A stretch of DNA of 38,696 nt, taken from assembly GCF_917563925.1 (NCBI RefSeq), contig NZ_CAKJTJ010000003.1, forward strand, positions 213,527 through 252,222, in the 5' to 3' direction. The stretch is from Sutcliffiella rhizosphaerae. GTDB lineage: Bacteria > Bacillota > Bacilli > Bacillales > Bacillaceae_I. The position numbers were made by a program, and so were the translations under genes. The notes below the pieces were generated by a model. The model ran no database searches. It was not told the DNA's origin and saw only the letters and a program-made list of their open reading frames with translations. How positions within the stretch are numbered: position 1 is the first letter of the stretch; every line of letters begins with the position of its first letter. This document shows, piece after piece, positions 22,512 through 31,480 of the stretch.

Positions 22512-22943
22512 ATGTATGATATTAATCAAATCAAAGAAATCATCCCACATAGATATCCATTTTTGTTAGTGGACAAAATTGTAGAAGTAGAAGAGGGCCA
22601 GCGTGCAGTTGGGATTAAAAACGTGACGGCTAATGAAGAGTTCTTTAATGGACACTTCCCGGATTTTCCGGTAATGCCAGGTGTACTAGTTGTGGAAGCA
22701 CTTGCCCAGGTTGGCGCATTTGCAATGCTAAAAAAAGAAGAAAACAAAGGGCGTCTTGCTTTTTTTGCTGGAATTGATAACTGCCGTTTTAAAAGACAAG
22801 TAGTTCCTGGGGACCAGATTCGACTTGAAGTAGAAATGACGCGAGTACGCGGCAGCATGGGAAAAGGCAAGGGTACAGCGACGGTTGACGGAGAGCTTGT
22901 TTGTGAACTGGAAATGATGTTCGCTTTAGGACCAAAGAAGTAA
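22512..22943 (+). CDS. fabZ: 3-hydroxyacyl-ACP dehydratase FabZ
   Basis: This 143-residue hotdog-fold enzyme dehydrates beta-hydroxyacyl-ACP in fatty-acid elongation. The N-terminal [14 protein letters not shown] and the active-site region [20 protein letters not shown] give His48 and Glu62 as the catalytic pair. Length and motifs are typical. The ATG at 22512 follows AGGAGG. It is isolated by terminators on the left and forms its own unit, as in B. subtilis, where fabZ (ywpB) also follows flhP. Confidence 0.97.
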   Translation: MYDINQIKEIIPHRYPFLLVDKIVEVEEGQRAVGIKNVTANEEFFNGHFPDFPVMPGVLVVEALAQVGAFAMLKKEENKGRLAFFAGIDNCRFKRQVVPGDQIRLEVEMTRVRGSMGKGKGTATVDGELVCELEMMFALGPKK

Positions 22944-23060
22944 TTTAAAAAAATTGCAGTTTTCATGCAAACTTTCTTAAAAATTGGGGAATATAAAAAG
23001 GGACCAAGCATAATGAGCTAATAAGGTCTAGAATTTCCATTTTGAAAGGAGAAGGTTTTC

Positions 23061-23288
23061 ATGAACAGCAAATGGTTATTGAAACTTACTGGTACTGCTT
23101 TAACGGCGGTGTTAATTACAGGATGTGCAGCAAACGATCAGGACGTTCCTCCACCAGAAGAGAACCCACCAATGGAACAACCTACAAATCCTGACGTGGA
23201 AGATGATATGAACGATATCGAAGAAGATGAGAATCAAATGGAAGATGATGTAAATGATATGGAAGAGGATACTGAAGACCAGCAATAA
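23061..23288 (+). CDS. small acidic lipoprotein of unknown function
   Basis: This 75-residue protein has a signal peptide (Lys-containing N-terminus, hydrophobic residues about 7-18) and a lipobox LITGC, making Cys22 the anchor. The mature part is only 53 residues, very acidic and unstructured, with Pro-rich and then EDD/MND/MEE repeats (about residues 45-72). Strong negative charge could bind cations near the membrane, but nothing specific is known. AAAGGAGAAGG precedes the ATG. A terminator follows directly. Confidence 0.8.
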   Translation: MNSKWLLKLTGTALTAVLITGCAANDQDVPPPEENPPMEQPTNPDVEDDMNDIEEDENQMEDDVNDMEEDTEDQQ

Positions 23289-23304
23289 TCCTTTTCTAAT
23301 ACGA

Positions 23305-23330
23305 GGGGCAGTTTATAACTGCCTCTTTTA
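23305..23330 (+). terminator. terminator of the small lipoprotein gene
   Basis: GGGGCAGTT (23305-23313) pairs with AACTGCCTC (23317-23325), one G:T, with a 3-nt loop and TTTTA tail. Confidence 0.85.
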
Positions 23331-23539
23331 TTATGCTCTTTTTCCTCTTTTTCCCCTCGCGACTGCAGATCCCTTCTATCCTATCCACCTATCACATAAT
23401 CCATATGTTAGTTATTTTTGTCACTTTGTTCATAATTTGTAGAACTTTTCAACTAAATGTCATACATATTAATGACAAACCTATTATCTCTAAGCATCTT
23501 TTGATAAAATATTATATGTAAATTCGAAATAGTGTAACT

Positions 23540-23570
23540 ATCGACAATATTCTTCAATAATTCGACAAAA
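23540..23570. promoter_or_regulatory. tandem Spo0A-box-like sites upstream of the exopolysaccharide operon
   Basis: TTCGACAAAA (23561-23570) is, on the minus strand, TTTTGTCGAA, a full 0A-box match. A second partial copy, ATCGACAAT (23540-23548), lies 20 bp upstream in the same orientation. Both are about 90-120 bp before the candidate -35. Otherwise the 480-bp gap 23289-23768 shows no gene. Confidence 0.5.
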
Positions 23571-23658
23571 AGCGATTTAATTGTAAAATATTACACCAGT
23601 TTTGACATGCTTTTAAACTTTTCCCCTCTTTTATTACAAGGAAATTACATTTATTATA

Positions 23659-23687
23659 TAGATAAATGTTAGATTTTGACCTATAAT
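23659..23687 (+). promoter_or_regulatory. candidate promoter of the exopolysaccharide operon
   Basis: A perfect TATAAT (23682-23687) with TAGATA (23659-23664, four of six matches) 17 bp upstream. Transcription would start near 23694, giving a purine-rich leader of about 75 nt. Confidence 0.55.
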
Positions 23688-23731
23688 AGTTCAGTATGGA
23701 AAAAAAAGAAGAAAAAAGAAAAATATATAGA

Positions 23732-23745
23732 CATTACCAGTAATG
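23732..23745. promoter_or_regulatory. dyad in the exopolysaccharide leader
   Basis: CATTAC (23732-23737) and GTAATG (23740-23745) form a 14-bp palindrome between the promoter and the first gene. It could be an operator; as an RNA hairpin the 2-nt loop would be too tight without fraying. Confidence 0.35.
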
Positions 23746-23768
23746 CCTAAAACTACCCGGAGGTCAAA

Positions 23769-24515
23769 ATGGAAGAAACAATCAGTCTCAAGGAACTTTT
23801 TCACACAATACGGAAACGACTTTGGCTCATTGTCCTAATCACTGCCATCTTCACTACATTAAGCGGACTAGTGAGCTACTTTTTAATAACACCAATCTAT
23901 CAATCTCAAGCACAATTATTAGTAAACCAAGAAAAAGCAGACCAAACGTCATATAACACTGGTGATATTCAAGCAAATATCCAGTTGATCAATACATATA
24001 ACGTTATTATTAAAAGTCGAACAATCTTAGATATAGTCAGTTCAGAATTAAACAATACTCATACAAGCTCACAATTAACCAACATGATAACAGTGGGAAG
24101 TGTGCAAAATTCGCAAGTATTAACCATAACAGTGGAAAATCCTGATCCTGTTATGGCCGCGAACATCGCCAATACAACTGCTTTGGTTTTCCAAGAACAA
24201 GTCGTAAATATTATGAATGTCGATAATGTAAACATCTTAACACCAGCACAGGTTGGCGAGAATCCATCGCCCATTAAACCGCAGCCTGTTTTGAATATGG
24301 CTATTGCCTTTGTTGTAGGGATGATGGTAGGAGTCGGTTTAGCTTTCCTACTAGAGTTTTTGGACAACACCGTCAAAACAGAGCAAGATATTGAAAAACT
24401 ACTTGGCCTGCCTGTCATTGGAACGATTACATTAATAGAAGAAAAAGACATACAAGAGGCACAAAAAATTGCTAGAAAAGTAGCAAGAACGAGGGGTGAG
24501 ACAGTTGGTTCTTAA
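23769..24515 (+). CDS. polysaccharide chain-length/kinase-activator membrane protein (Wzz-type, YwqC/EpsA-like)
   Basis: This 248-residue protein has two membrane helices (about residues 18-40 and 175-197) flanking an extracellular Wzz-type loop, with the usual proline-rich NPSPIKPQPVLN just before the second helix. In Firmicutes such proteins (CapA, YwqC, EpsA) bind and activate a partner BY-kinase through their cytosolic C-terminus and help control polymer length and export. The start codon follows CGGAGGTC. It overlaps the kinase gene by about 11 bp. It is the first gene of the operon, about 75 nt after the promoter. Confidence 0.9.
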   Translation: MEETISLKELFHTIRKRLWLIVLITAIFTTLSGLVSYFLITPIYQSQAQLLVNQEKADQTSYNTGDIQANIQLINTYNVIIKSRTILDIVSSELNNTHTSSQLTNMITVGSVQNSQVLTITVENPDPVMAANIANTTALVFQEQVVNIMNVDNVNILTPAQVGENPSPIKPQPVLNMAIAFVVGMMVGVGLAFLLEFLDNTVKTEQDIEKLLGLPVIGTITLIEEKDIQEAQKIARKVARTRGETVGS

Positions 24516-25212
24516 AAAAATCAAAAATCGAAAATCGGCTGCTACGACTAGCAGGCATTTAATATCCGATAAATTGCCGAAGTCTCCTATCTCTGAGCAA
24601 TATCGAACTATCAGAACAAATATTCAATTTTCTGCAGTGGACCGCAATCTGCGCTCTATCATGGTAACTTCTTCTGGTCCATCTGAAGGGAAATCTACTA
24701 CAGCTAGTAATATGGCAGTAGTGTTTGCCCAACAAGGGAAGAAAGTCCTGTTCATTGATGCCGACATGCGTAAACCAACAGCTCATTATACCTTTCAACA
24801 AAGTAATGTAACAGGCTTAACGACAGTGTTAACAAAGCAATCTACTTTAACAGAAAGCATTAATCCAACTAGGATTGATAATTTAGATATTTTAACAAGT
24901 GGACCCATTCCACCCAACCCTGCAGAATTACTTAGTTCAAAAGCGATGCAAGAAATGCTGGAAGCTGCTTATTTGCAGTATGATATGGTAATCTTTGATA
25001 CTCCTCCAGTACTTGCGGTAACGGATGCGCAATTACTTGCCAACAAATGTGACGGAACGCTAATGGTTGTGGCAAGCGGTTCTACCGAAAAAGAAAGCGC
25101 CCAAAAAGCGAAGGAGTTACTTGACGCAGCACAGGCGAAGATCCTTGGTGTGGTATTGAACGGAAAAAAACGACAAGACGGTGCACTTTACTATTATTAT
25201 GGAGGGAAATAG
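24505..25212 (+). CDS. tyrosine-protein kinase (BY-kinase, YwqD/EpsB-like)
   Basis: This 235-residue cytoplasmic autokinase works with the preceding membrane activator. The Walker A GPSEGKST has Lys63; VLFIDADMRKP is the Walker A' motif (Asp85, Asp87); VIFDTPPV is the Walker B. SEQYRTIRTNIQFS is the typical N-terminal oligomerisation region. The C-terminal tyrosine cluster is four Tyr at 229-232 (YYYYGGK), the autophosphorylation sites. Phosphorylation cycles control polymer synthesis and may modify UDP-sugar dehydrogenases such as the one encoded at 33641. The start TTG at 24505 has GAGGGG 8 nt before it and matches the family N-terminus better than GTG 24496. Confidence 0.93.
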   Translation: MVLKKIKNRKSAATTSRHLISDKLPKSPISEQYRTIRTNIQFSAVDRNLRSIMVTSSGPSEGKSTTASNMAVVFAQQGKKVLFIDADMRKPTAHYTFQQSNVTGLTTVLTKQSTLTESINPTRIDNLDILTSGPIPPNPAELLSSKAMQEMLEAAYLQYDMVIFDTPPVLAVTDAQLLANKCDGTLMVVASGSTEKESAQKAKELLDAAQAKILGVVLNGKKRQDGALYYYYGGK

Positions 25213-25238
25213 CCTTGTTGGCTGTTCCTCTTCTTTTT
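25204..25238 (+). terminator. terminator or attenuator after the kinase gene
   Basis: AATAGCC (25208-25214) pairs with GGCTGTT (25220-25226), extended by a GGG/CCT segment, and is followed by CTTCTTTTTG. The stem spans the kinase stop codon. It probably reduces transcription into the biosynthetic genes and does not end the operon. Confidence 0.6.
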
Positions 25239-25299
25239 GTACTAAAAAAGGACTATAAGACTATGAAAGTAACAAAATAAGGGAAAAGGAGGTATATCA

Positions 25300-27135
25300 T
25301 TGACGTATAAAAAAAGGCTTTCGCTTTTAATAATTGTCGATTCATTAATTGTCATATCATCTATTTATGTTAGTTTTTGGCTGTTAAATCCTAGCACTAG
25401 CATTTTTAGCTCCAAAACATTACTACTAAGCTCCTTATCTCTTATTATATGGCATCATTTATTCGCATACACATATAAGCTCTATCATAAGGCCTGGGAA
25501 TATGCGAGCGTAGGAGAAATCATAACGATTCTGAAAGCTGTGACTTATTCCGTTGCGGTAACAGGATTTGTGCAGCTATTAGCAGTTGGGCATATCTATA
25601 TTAGAGCACTTTTAATCACCTGGATGTTACATATGATCCTCATAGGTGGCTCCCGCTTTTCATGGAGGGTATATCGAGATATTTATTTCAAACCGAGATC
25701 TAATAAGAAGCGGACCTTAATTATCGGAGCCGGAGCTGCTGGAAGTATGGTTGCTCGTCAGCTTCTACAAAACAAAGAAGCGGAACTCTTTCCTGTAGCT
25801 TTTGTTGACGATGATGAGAAAAAGCATAAGTTGCAAGTTTATGACATTCCTGTAATGGGGAGTGTTGCTGATATAGAAAAAACGGTAGAAAAAATGAAAA
25901 TAGACAATATTATCATTGCTATTCCCTCTCTTGGTAAAAAAGAAATAAATACGATTTATCAAGAATGTGTGAAAACCGATGCAAAGACTAAAATTATTCC
26001 AATGCTGGAAGATTTAATGTCTGGAAAAGTTTCTGTAAATGAAGTCAGGGACGTAGAAGTGGAAGATCTATTAGGAAGAGACCCTGTAAAGCTGGATATG
26101 AATAGCATTTCAGAGTCGATAACAGGAAAAACGGTACTTGTCACAGGTGCAGGTGGTTCTATTGGTTCAGAAATTTGTCGTCAAATAGCTAATTTTACCC
26201 CAAAAGAACTTATCCTTCTTGGTCATGGAGAAAATAGTATCTATTCCATTGAACTAGAGTTGAAAGCAGATTTTGCCGACCAGATTATCATTCATACCGA
26301 AATTGCAGATATCCAAGATCGTGACAAAATATTCCTAATTATGGAGAAATATATGCCGCATGTTGTTTACCATGCAGCCGCACACAAACATGTACCTTTA
26401 ATGGAACGGAATCCAGAAGAAGCGGTGAAAAACAACATCTTCGGTACCAAAAATGTAGCAGATGCAGCAGACACTTTTAGTGTAGGAACCTTTGTACTTG
26501 TATCCTCTGATAAAGCGGTGAATCCTACCAATGTTATGGGAGCAACGAAGAGATTTGCGGAAATGGTGATTCAAGAGTTAGCTCAATTAAGCAAGACGAA
26601 ATTCGTTGCGGTCCGTTTTGGAAACGTTTTGGGAAGTAGAGGGAGTGTCATCCCGTTATTTAAAAAGCAAATACAAGCTGGTGGTCCAGTCACGGTCACA
26701 CACCCTGATATGACAAGATATTTTATGACGATTCCGGAAGCTTCTCGCTTAGTGATCCAAGCTGGAACTTTAGCTAGAGGGGGAGAGATATTCGTTTTGG
26801 ATATGGGAGAGCCAGTAAAGATTGTTGACTTGGCGAAAAATCTTATTACACTTTCAGGCTATACCATTGAAGAAATAGGTATTAAATTCTCAGGTATTAG
26901 GCCTGGAGAGAAAATGTATGAAGAGTTACTCAATGAAAATGAGATTCATAAAGCAGATATATTCCCGAAGATACATATAGGGAAGGCTACAGTAAAAGAA
27001 AGAGAGATATTGAATATTTTTTTATTGAATTTTAAAAATATGAATGAATTAGATTTAAGAAAATATCTTCTTGAAGTAGCAAATAATAACGAGCCAGAAA
27101 TCAAGGAATTATTTAAAAAAAGAATAAATGTTTAA
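25300..27135 (+). CDS. epsC: UDP-sugar 4,6-dehydratase of the CapD/EpsC (FlaA1-like) family
   Basis: This 611-residue protein has four N-terminal membrane helices (to about residue 125), a first Rossmann domain with GAGAAG (143-148) and a catalytic SDR domain. The SDR domain holds GAGGSIG (283-289), SSDKAVNP (about 402-409) and MGATK (Met413, Lys417), in which methionine replaces the usual tyrosine as in this family. It probably converts UDP-GlcNAc to the 4-keto-6-deoxy sugar. Together with the aminotransferase at 27212 and acetyltransferase at 28989 it would make UDP-N,N'-diacetylbacillosamine. The start, read as TTG at 25300, follows AAAAGGAGGT. Confidence 0.92.
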   Translation: MTYKKRLSLLIIVDSLIVISSIYVSFWLLNPSTSIFSSKTLLLSSLSLIIWHHLFAYTYKLYHKAWEYASVGEIITILKAVTYSVAVTGFVQLLAVGHIYIRALLITWMLHMILIGGSRFSWRVYRDIYFKPRSNKKRTLIIGAGAAGSMVARQLLQNKEAELFPVAFVDDDEKKHKLQVYDIPVMGSVADIEKTVEKMKIDNIIIAIPSLGKKEINTIYQECVKTDAKTKIIPMLEDLMSGKVSVNEVRDVEVEDLLGRDPVKLDMNSISESITGKTVLVTGAGGSIGSEICRQIANFTPKELILLGHGENSIYSIELELKADFADQIIIHTEIADIQDRDKIFLIMEKYMPHVVYHAAAHKHVPLMERNPEEAVKNNIFGTKNVADAADTFSVGTFVLVSSDKAVNPTNVMGATKRFAEMVIQELAQLSKTKFVAVRFGNVLGSRGSVIPLFKKQIQAGGPVTVTHPDMTRYFMTIPEASRLVIQAGTLARGGEIFVLDMGEPVKIVDLAKNLITLSGYTIEEIGIKFSGIRPGEKMYEELLNENEIHKADIFPKIHIGKATVKEREILNIFLLNFKNMNELDLRKYLLEVANNNEPEIKELFKKRINV

Positions 27136-27211
27136 TTTATTTGAATGAAAAATAAATATTATATGATTATCTAGAAATTATTCTCATTAATATAGAGGGA
27201 TGAAAAATTAG

Positions 27212-28342
27212 ATGGGTAAATTAACTAATAAAAAAAGAATTTATCTTTCTTCACCACACATGAGTGAAGAAGGTTATGAAATGCAATATGTAAAAAATGC
27301 GTTTGATACAAATTGGATTGCACCACTAGGTGAAAATGTAAATAGTTTTGAATGTGAACTAGCCAGTAGAGTAGGCTCAAAAGCTGCAGCAGCACTATCT
27401 TCAGGGACAGCAGCTATCCATTTAGCTTTAATAGCTGCTGGAGTAGAAAAAGGAGATGTAGTGTTTTGTCCAACATTAACCTTTTCAGCAACAGCAAACC
27501 CTATAATATATCAAAATGCAACACCAGTTTTTATTGATAGTAACTTTGAAACTTGGAATATGTGTCCTCAATCTTTGGAATTGGCATTTGAAAAATATCC
27601 TGAGGTTAAAGCTGTAATTATAGTACACCTTTACGGTCTTTCTGCTGACATGGATAAAATAATGGGAATCTGTAAGAAACATAATGTTGTAGTTATAGAG
27701 GATGCTGCTGAATCTCTAGGAGGCTATTATAAAGGGCAGCATACTGGTACATTTGGTGATTATGGCATTTTTTCTTTCAATGGTAATAAGATTATTACAA
27801 CCTCTGGAGGAGGTATGCTAGTTTCAAATAATGGGGATATGGTTGAGAAAGTGCGTTTCTGGGCAACTCAGTCAAGAGATCCAGCGAGACATTATCAGCA
27901 CAGCGAACTAGGGTATAATTACCGGATGAGTAATGTAGTTGCCGGTATAGGCAGAGGACAGTTGAAAATACTTGGAGAAAGAATAGAAAAAAAGAAACAC
28001 ATATTCGAATATTATAAGAGTGAATTTAATGAATTAGCAGGTGTTGAATTCATGCCTGTTAATAAATGGGATTCACCAAACTATTGGTTAAGCGCAATTA
28101 CTCTAAATGGGAAAGTTAAACCTTTGGATGTTATGGAAGCCCTAGAAAAAGAAAATATTGAATCAAGACCAGTTTGGAAACCTATGCATATGCAACCTTT
28201 CTTTCAAGAATATGACTTTGTGGGTACTGATATATCAGAAAAAATATTTGAAAGAGGCATTTGTCTTCCATCCGATACAAAAATGAATGAACAGGATTTA
28301 AAAAGAGTTTCAAATGTAATTAAAGGGTTGTGGATGAATTGA
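27212..28342 (+). CDS. epsN: PLP-dependent sugar aminotransferase (EpsN-like, DegT/DnrJ/EryC1)
   Basis: This 376-residue enzyme closely resembles B. subtilis EpsN. It shows FDTNWIAPLG (about residues 31-40), SGTAAIHLAL, EDAAESLGG and GIFSFNGNKIITTSGGGML, with Lys193 as the PLP Schiff-base residue. It should transfer an amino group from glutamate to C4 of the keto sugar made by EpsC. A 76-bp A/T-rich gap separates it from epsC; the 3' end overlaps the sugar transferase by 13 bp. From here rightwards the DNA is visibly richer in A+T than the left of the window. Confidence 0.92.
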   Translation: MGKLTNKKRIYLSSPHMSEEGYEMQYVKNAFDTNWIAPLGENVNSFECELASRVGSKAAAALSSGTAAIHLALIAAGVEKGDVVFCPTLTFSATANPIIYQNATPVFIDSNFETWNMCPQSLELAFEKYPEVKAVIIVHLYGLSADMDKIMGICKKHNVVVIEDAAESLGGYYKGQHTGTFGDYGIFSFNGNKIITTSGGGMLVSNNGDMVEKVRFWATQSRDPARHYQHSELGYNYRMSNVVAGIGRGQLKILGERIEKKKHIFEYYKSEFNELAGVEFMPVNKWDSPNYWLSAITLNGKVKPLDVMEALEKENIESRPVWKPMHMQPFFQEYDFVGTDISEKIFERGICLPSDTKMNEQDLKRVSNVIKGLWMN

Positions 28343-28980
28343 CAGAAAAAGGTAAAAATAATGCAAGGATGTACTATAGATATTTTAAGAGACCTTTGGA
28401 TATAGTACTAGCTTTAATTGCGGTTATTATATTGACGCCTGTATTCATAATAGTTTATTTACTTGTGAAATGTAAATTAGGAAGTCCAGTCATATTTAAA
28501 CAAAAACGACCGGGTTTAAACGAGAAAGTATTTGTAATGTATAAATTCAGAACGATGACGAATGCAGTCGATAAAGATGGGGTACTCATTCCAGATGAAG
28601 AGAGGCTTACAAGGTTTGGTTGTTTCCTAAGGTCAACTTCTCTCGATGAACTTCCTGAACTTTTTAATATTCTTAAAGGAGATATGTCTTTAGTAGGACC
28701 AAGACCATTACTTGTTCAGTACCTTCCGCTGTATAACCAACACCAGAGAAGACGCCATGATGTAAGGCCAGGTTTATCGGGATTAGCTCAGGTGAGTGGT
28801 AGGAACTCAATAAGTTGGGAAGAGAAGTTCAATTTAGATGTGGTTTATGTAGAAAGTGTTAATTTTATTGGCGATTGTGAAATAATTTTTAGGACAATTA
28901 AGAAAGTTTTTGTGCGAGAAGGGATAAACTCTGTATCATCAACTACAATGGAGCAATTTCAAGGTAGTGATAAGGAATGA
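28330..28980 (+). CDS. epsL: undecaprenyl-phosphate sugar phosphotransferase (EpsL-like)
   Basis: This monotopic phosphoglycosyl transferase of about 216 residues transfers the first sugar-1-phosphate, probably diacetylbacillosamine, to undecaprenyl phosphate. One membrane helix (about residues 22-46) is followed by the typical KRPGLNEKVF, YKFRTMT, STSLDELPELFNILKGDMSL, VGPRPLL and RHDVRPGLSGLAQVSGRN series. The start is uncertain: GTG 28330 or TTG 28339; AAAGGG lies upstream. It overlaps the aminotransferase and is followed 8 bp later by the acetyltransferase, giving an N-L-M order instead of the L-M-N of B. subtilis. Confidence 0.9.
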   Translation: MDELTEKGKNNARMYYRYFKRPLDIVLALIAVIILTPVFIIVYLLVKCKLGSPVIFKQKRPGLNEKVFVMYKFRTMTNAVDKDGVLIPDEERLTRFGCFLRSTSLDELPELFNILKGDMSLVGPRPLLVQYLPLYNQHQRRRHDVRPGLSGLAQVSGRNSISWEEKFNLDVVYVESVNFIGDCEIIFRTIKKVFVREGINSVSSTTMEQFQGSDKE

Positions 28981-28988
28981 ATAACTAA

Positions 28989-29609
28989 ATGAATAAGAAC
29001 TTATTAATAATTGGCGCAAGTGGTCATGGGAAAGTAGTTGCAGATATAGCGCTAAAAATAGGGAAATGGGACAGTATTTCTTTTTTAGATGACAATAAAA
29101 ATAAAAAAATATCAATGGGGTTAAATGTAATAGGGAATACAACCAGGTTTGTGGACTACATTAAAGAATACGACATTTTTGTAGGAATAGGCAATAATAA
29201 AATTAGAAGAGAAATATATAATACGCTTAAACAAATTGGTGCTAGTATCCCAACTTTAATACATCCAAACTCAGTCATAGGAAGCGATGTGAAGGTTGGA
29301 GAAGGTACAGTTATTATGGCGGGGGTAATAATAAATTGCTGTACTACTATTGGAAAGGGTTGCATTATTAATACAGGTTCTACATTAGATCATGATAATG
29401 AGTTAGAGAACTTTGTCCATTTATCTCCTGGGGTACACCTAGCCGGTTCAGTGAAAATAGGAAGTGATTCATGGTTAGGAGTTGGAAGTGTAGTGAAAAA
29501 TAATATAGAAATAGTCGAAAATACAACGCTAGGAGCTGGAGCAGTTGTTGTAAAGGATATTAATGAGGCTGGAGTTTATATTGGAATACCAGCTAGGAGA
29601 GTAAAATAA
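28989..29609 (+). CDS. epsM: sugar O/N-acetyltransferase (EpsM/NeuD/PglD family)
   Basis: This 206-residue protein has an N-terminal Rossmann-like half (LLIIGASGHGKVVADIAL, residues 5-22) and a C-terminal left-handed beta-helix of hexapeptide repeats (about residues 95-200), ending GIPARRVK. PglD- and EpsM-type enzymes acetylate the 4-amino group of UDP-4-amino-4,6-dideoxy-GlcNAc. The order next to epsN and epsL supports this role. Its stop TAA shares one base with the ATG of the next gene, so they are coupled. Confidence 0.9.
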   Translation: MNKNLLIIGASGHGKVVADIALKIGKWDSISFLDDNKNKKISMGLNVIGNTTRFVDYIKEYDIFVGIGNNKIRREIYNTLKQIGASIPTLIHPNSVIGSDVKVGEGTVIMAGVIINCCTTIGKGCIINTGSTLDHDNELENFVHLSPGVHLAGSVKIGSDSWLGVGSVVKNNIEIVENTTLGAGAVVVKDINEAGVYIGIPARRVK

Positions 29610-30874
29610 TGAAAAAAAAAATTTGGATTTTTAATCATTATGCAACAAAAATGTTTGATGAAAAAGCGGGAAGGCACTTTTGGTTTGCAGAGTACTTAAA
29701 GAAAAAAGGGTATGAACCAATAATATTTTGCGCCTCTACTATTCATAATTCTCATAAAAGAATAAGAATTGAGAGTAATTATAAAATTGAAGAAAAAAAT
29801 GGGATACCATTTGTCATAATAAAAACACCAGATTATAAGGGAAATGGTAAACAGAGAATAATAAATATGCTTTCTTTTTACAAGAATATTATCCCTATTT
29901 CTAAAGAATATGCTAGGTTAAATGGAAAGCCTGATTTAATCTTAGCTTCAAGTGTTCACCCGCTTACTTTGGTAGCTGGGATAAAGTTATCAAAAGAATT
30001 TAAAGTGTCTTGCATTAGTGAAGTAAGGGATTTATGGCCAGAAACTTTAGTAGCGTACGGATCAATTAGTCCTAATAGTTTAATCGCTAAATTTCTATAT
30101 ATGGGTGAAAAATGGATATATAAAAATTCAGACAAGATTATATTTACAATGCCAGGGGGCATTGATTATATAAAAGGTAAATCATGGGATTTGGAAAGTG
30201 GTGGCCCGATAAATTTGAAAAAGGTCAAGTATATAAATAACGGAGTTGACCTAGAATCATTTAATTTTTTAAAAGAACACAATAAAATTGATGATGAAGA
30301 TATTAAGAATCAGAATATATTTAAAGTAATATATACTGGTTCAATTAGCAAAGCAAACAATGTAAAAAAACTTGTAGACATTGCAAAATATTTAAGTGAT
30401 AAGAATGAAAATCATGTAAAAATCTTAATATTTGGCGAGGGGTTACAAAAGAAAGTATTAGAAGAGTATTGTTTGAAAAACAACTTACAAAATATAGTTT
30501 TTAAAGGGCATGTGGATAAGAAATATATACCTTTCATTTTAAGTAAATCCAATCTAAACATATTTCACTTTGAGCAAAATAGTTTAAAAAAATATGGTGC
30601 AAGTTTAAATAAAATGTTTGAGTACTTTGCAAGTCGTAAACCAGTATTGTCTGATTGTGAATTTGGTTATGACTTAATAAAAAAACATAATTGCGGAACT
30701 GTTATTGATAATGGGACCGTAGAACAATTAGCAACGGAGGTTTTAAGAATATCAAAATTATCTCAAATTGAGTATGAAAGTTATTGTGATAATGCCTATA
30801 ATCTAGCGAAATCTTATGATTTTAAGCTTCTTACTGATAAACTCGAAGGTTTATTTGAATACAAAAATATTTAA
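29609..30874 (+). CDS. glycosyltransferase, GT4-like (WbuB-type)
   Basis: This 421-residue GT-B-fold enzyme starts with WIFNHYATKMFDEKAGRHFW (about residues 5-24), a pattern seen in WbuB-like transferases. It has VRDLWPET in the acceptor half, YTGSISKANNV at the start of the donor-binding half (about residue 247), and a C-terminal KYGASLNKMFEYFASRKPVL region in place of the standard E-x7-E. It probably adds the second sugar to the lipid-linked bacillosamine. The ATG overlaps the upstream stop by one base. Confidence 0.85.
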   Translation: MKKKIWIFNHYATKMFDEKAGRHFWFAEYLKKKGYEPIIFCASTIHNSHKRIRIESNYKIEEKNGIPFVIIKTPDYKGNGKQRIINMLSFYKNIIPISKEYARLNGKPDLILASSVHPLTLVAGIKLSKEFKVSCISEVRDLWPETLVAYGSISPNSLIAKFLYMGEKWIYKNSDKIIFTMPGGIDYIKGKSWDLESGGPINLKKVKYINNGVDLESFNFLKEHNKIDDEDIKNQNIFKVIYTGSISKANNVKKLVDIAKYLSDKNENHVKILIFGEGLQKKVLEEYCLKNNLQNIVFKGHVDKKYIPFILSKSNLNIFHFEQNSLKKYGASLNKMFEYFASRKPVLSDCEFGYDLIKKHNCGTVIDNGTVEQLATEVLRISKLSQIEYESYCDNAYNLAKSYDFKLLTDKLEGLFEYKNI

Positions 30875-30898
30875 TAGTGGTAAGTTAGGGGATGAAAA

Positions 30899-31480
30899 AT
30901 GAATTTTTTTGTACATGAAAGTAGTTATATAGATAATGGAGTAGAAATTGGTGAAGGTACAAAGATATGGCATTTCAGCCATATCCTTTCGGGGACTACA
31001 ATAGGTAAAGCTTGTACATTTGGTCAAAATGTAAGTGTTTCAAGCAATGTGAAAATTGGAAATGGTGTAAAAATCCAGAATAATGTTTCGGTTTACGAAG
31101 GAGTAGAGTTAGAGGACTATGTATTTTGTGGTCCTTCAATGGTATTCACAAATGATTTAACTCCAAGAAGCAAATATCCAAAAGGTAAGGCAGCATATAA
31201 AAAAACACTTGTGAAATATGGAGCTTCTATTGGAGCAAATGCAACAATTGTTTGCGGTAACATCATAGGAAAGTGGGCCATGATTGCTTCTGGTGCAGTT
31301 GTTACTAAAGATGTTCCAGATTACGCACTTATGGCAGGAATACCAGCAAAACAAATAGGATGGGTTTGTGTATGCGGATTACCTATGAAGAAGCACCTAA
31401 CGTGTGATGAATGTGGAAATTCCTACGAAGAACATAATGGAAGGATAAATAAAATTAGGAGAGATACTAATGGAATTTAG
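30899..31480 (+). CDS. wbpD: UDP-2-acetamido-3-amino-2,3-dideoxyglucuronate N-acetyltransferase (WbpD/WlbB-like)
   Basis: This 193-residue hexapeptide-repeat acetyltransferase opens HESSYIDNGVEIGEGTKIWH (residues 5-24) and carries VFCGPSMVFTNDLTPRS with the loop residues of the WbpD/WlbB group. It ends in a small C-terminal knuckle with Cys residues (VCVCGLPM, LTCDECGN) that looks zinc-ribbon-like, a feature of this family. It should acetylate the 3-amino group in the di-N-acetyl-glucuronate pathway. The stop overlaps the aminotransferase start by 11 bp. AGGGGATG precedes the ATG. Confidence 0.88.
   Translation: MNFFVHESSYIDNGVEIGEGTKIWHFSHILSGTTIGKACTFGQNVSVSSNVKIGNGVKIQNNVSVYEGVELEDYVFCGPSMVFTNDLTPRSKYPKGKAAYKKTLVKYGASIGANATIVCGNIIGKWAMIASGAVVTKDVPDYALMAGIPAKQIGWVCVCGLPMKKHLTCDECGNSYEEHNGRINKIRRDTNGI

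Noticed and set aside
23254-23521. Two overlapping plus-strand ORFs after the small lipoprotein
   Set aside because: They run through a clear terminator, lack ribosome sites and have non-coding composition.
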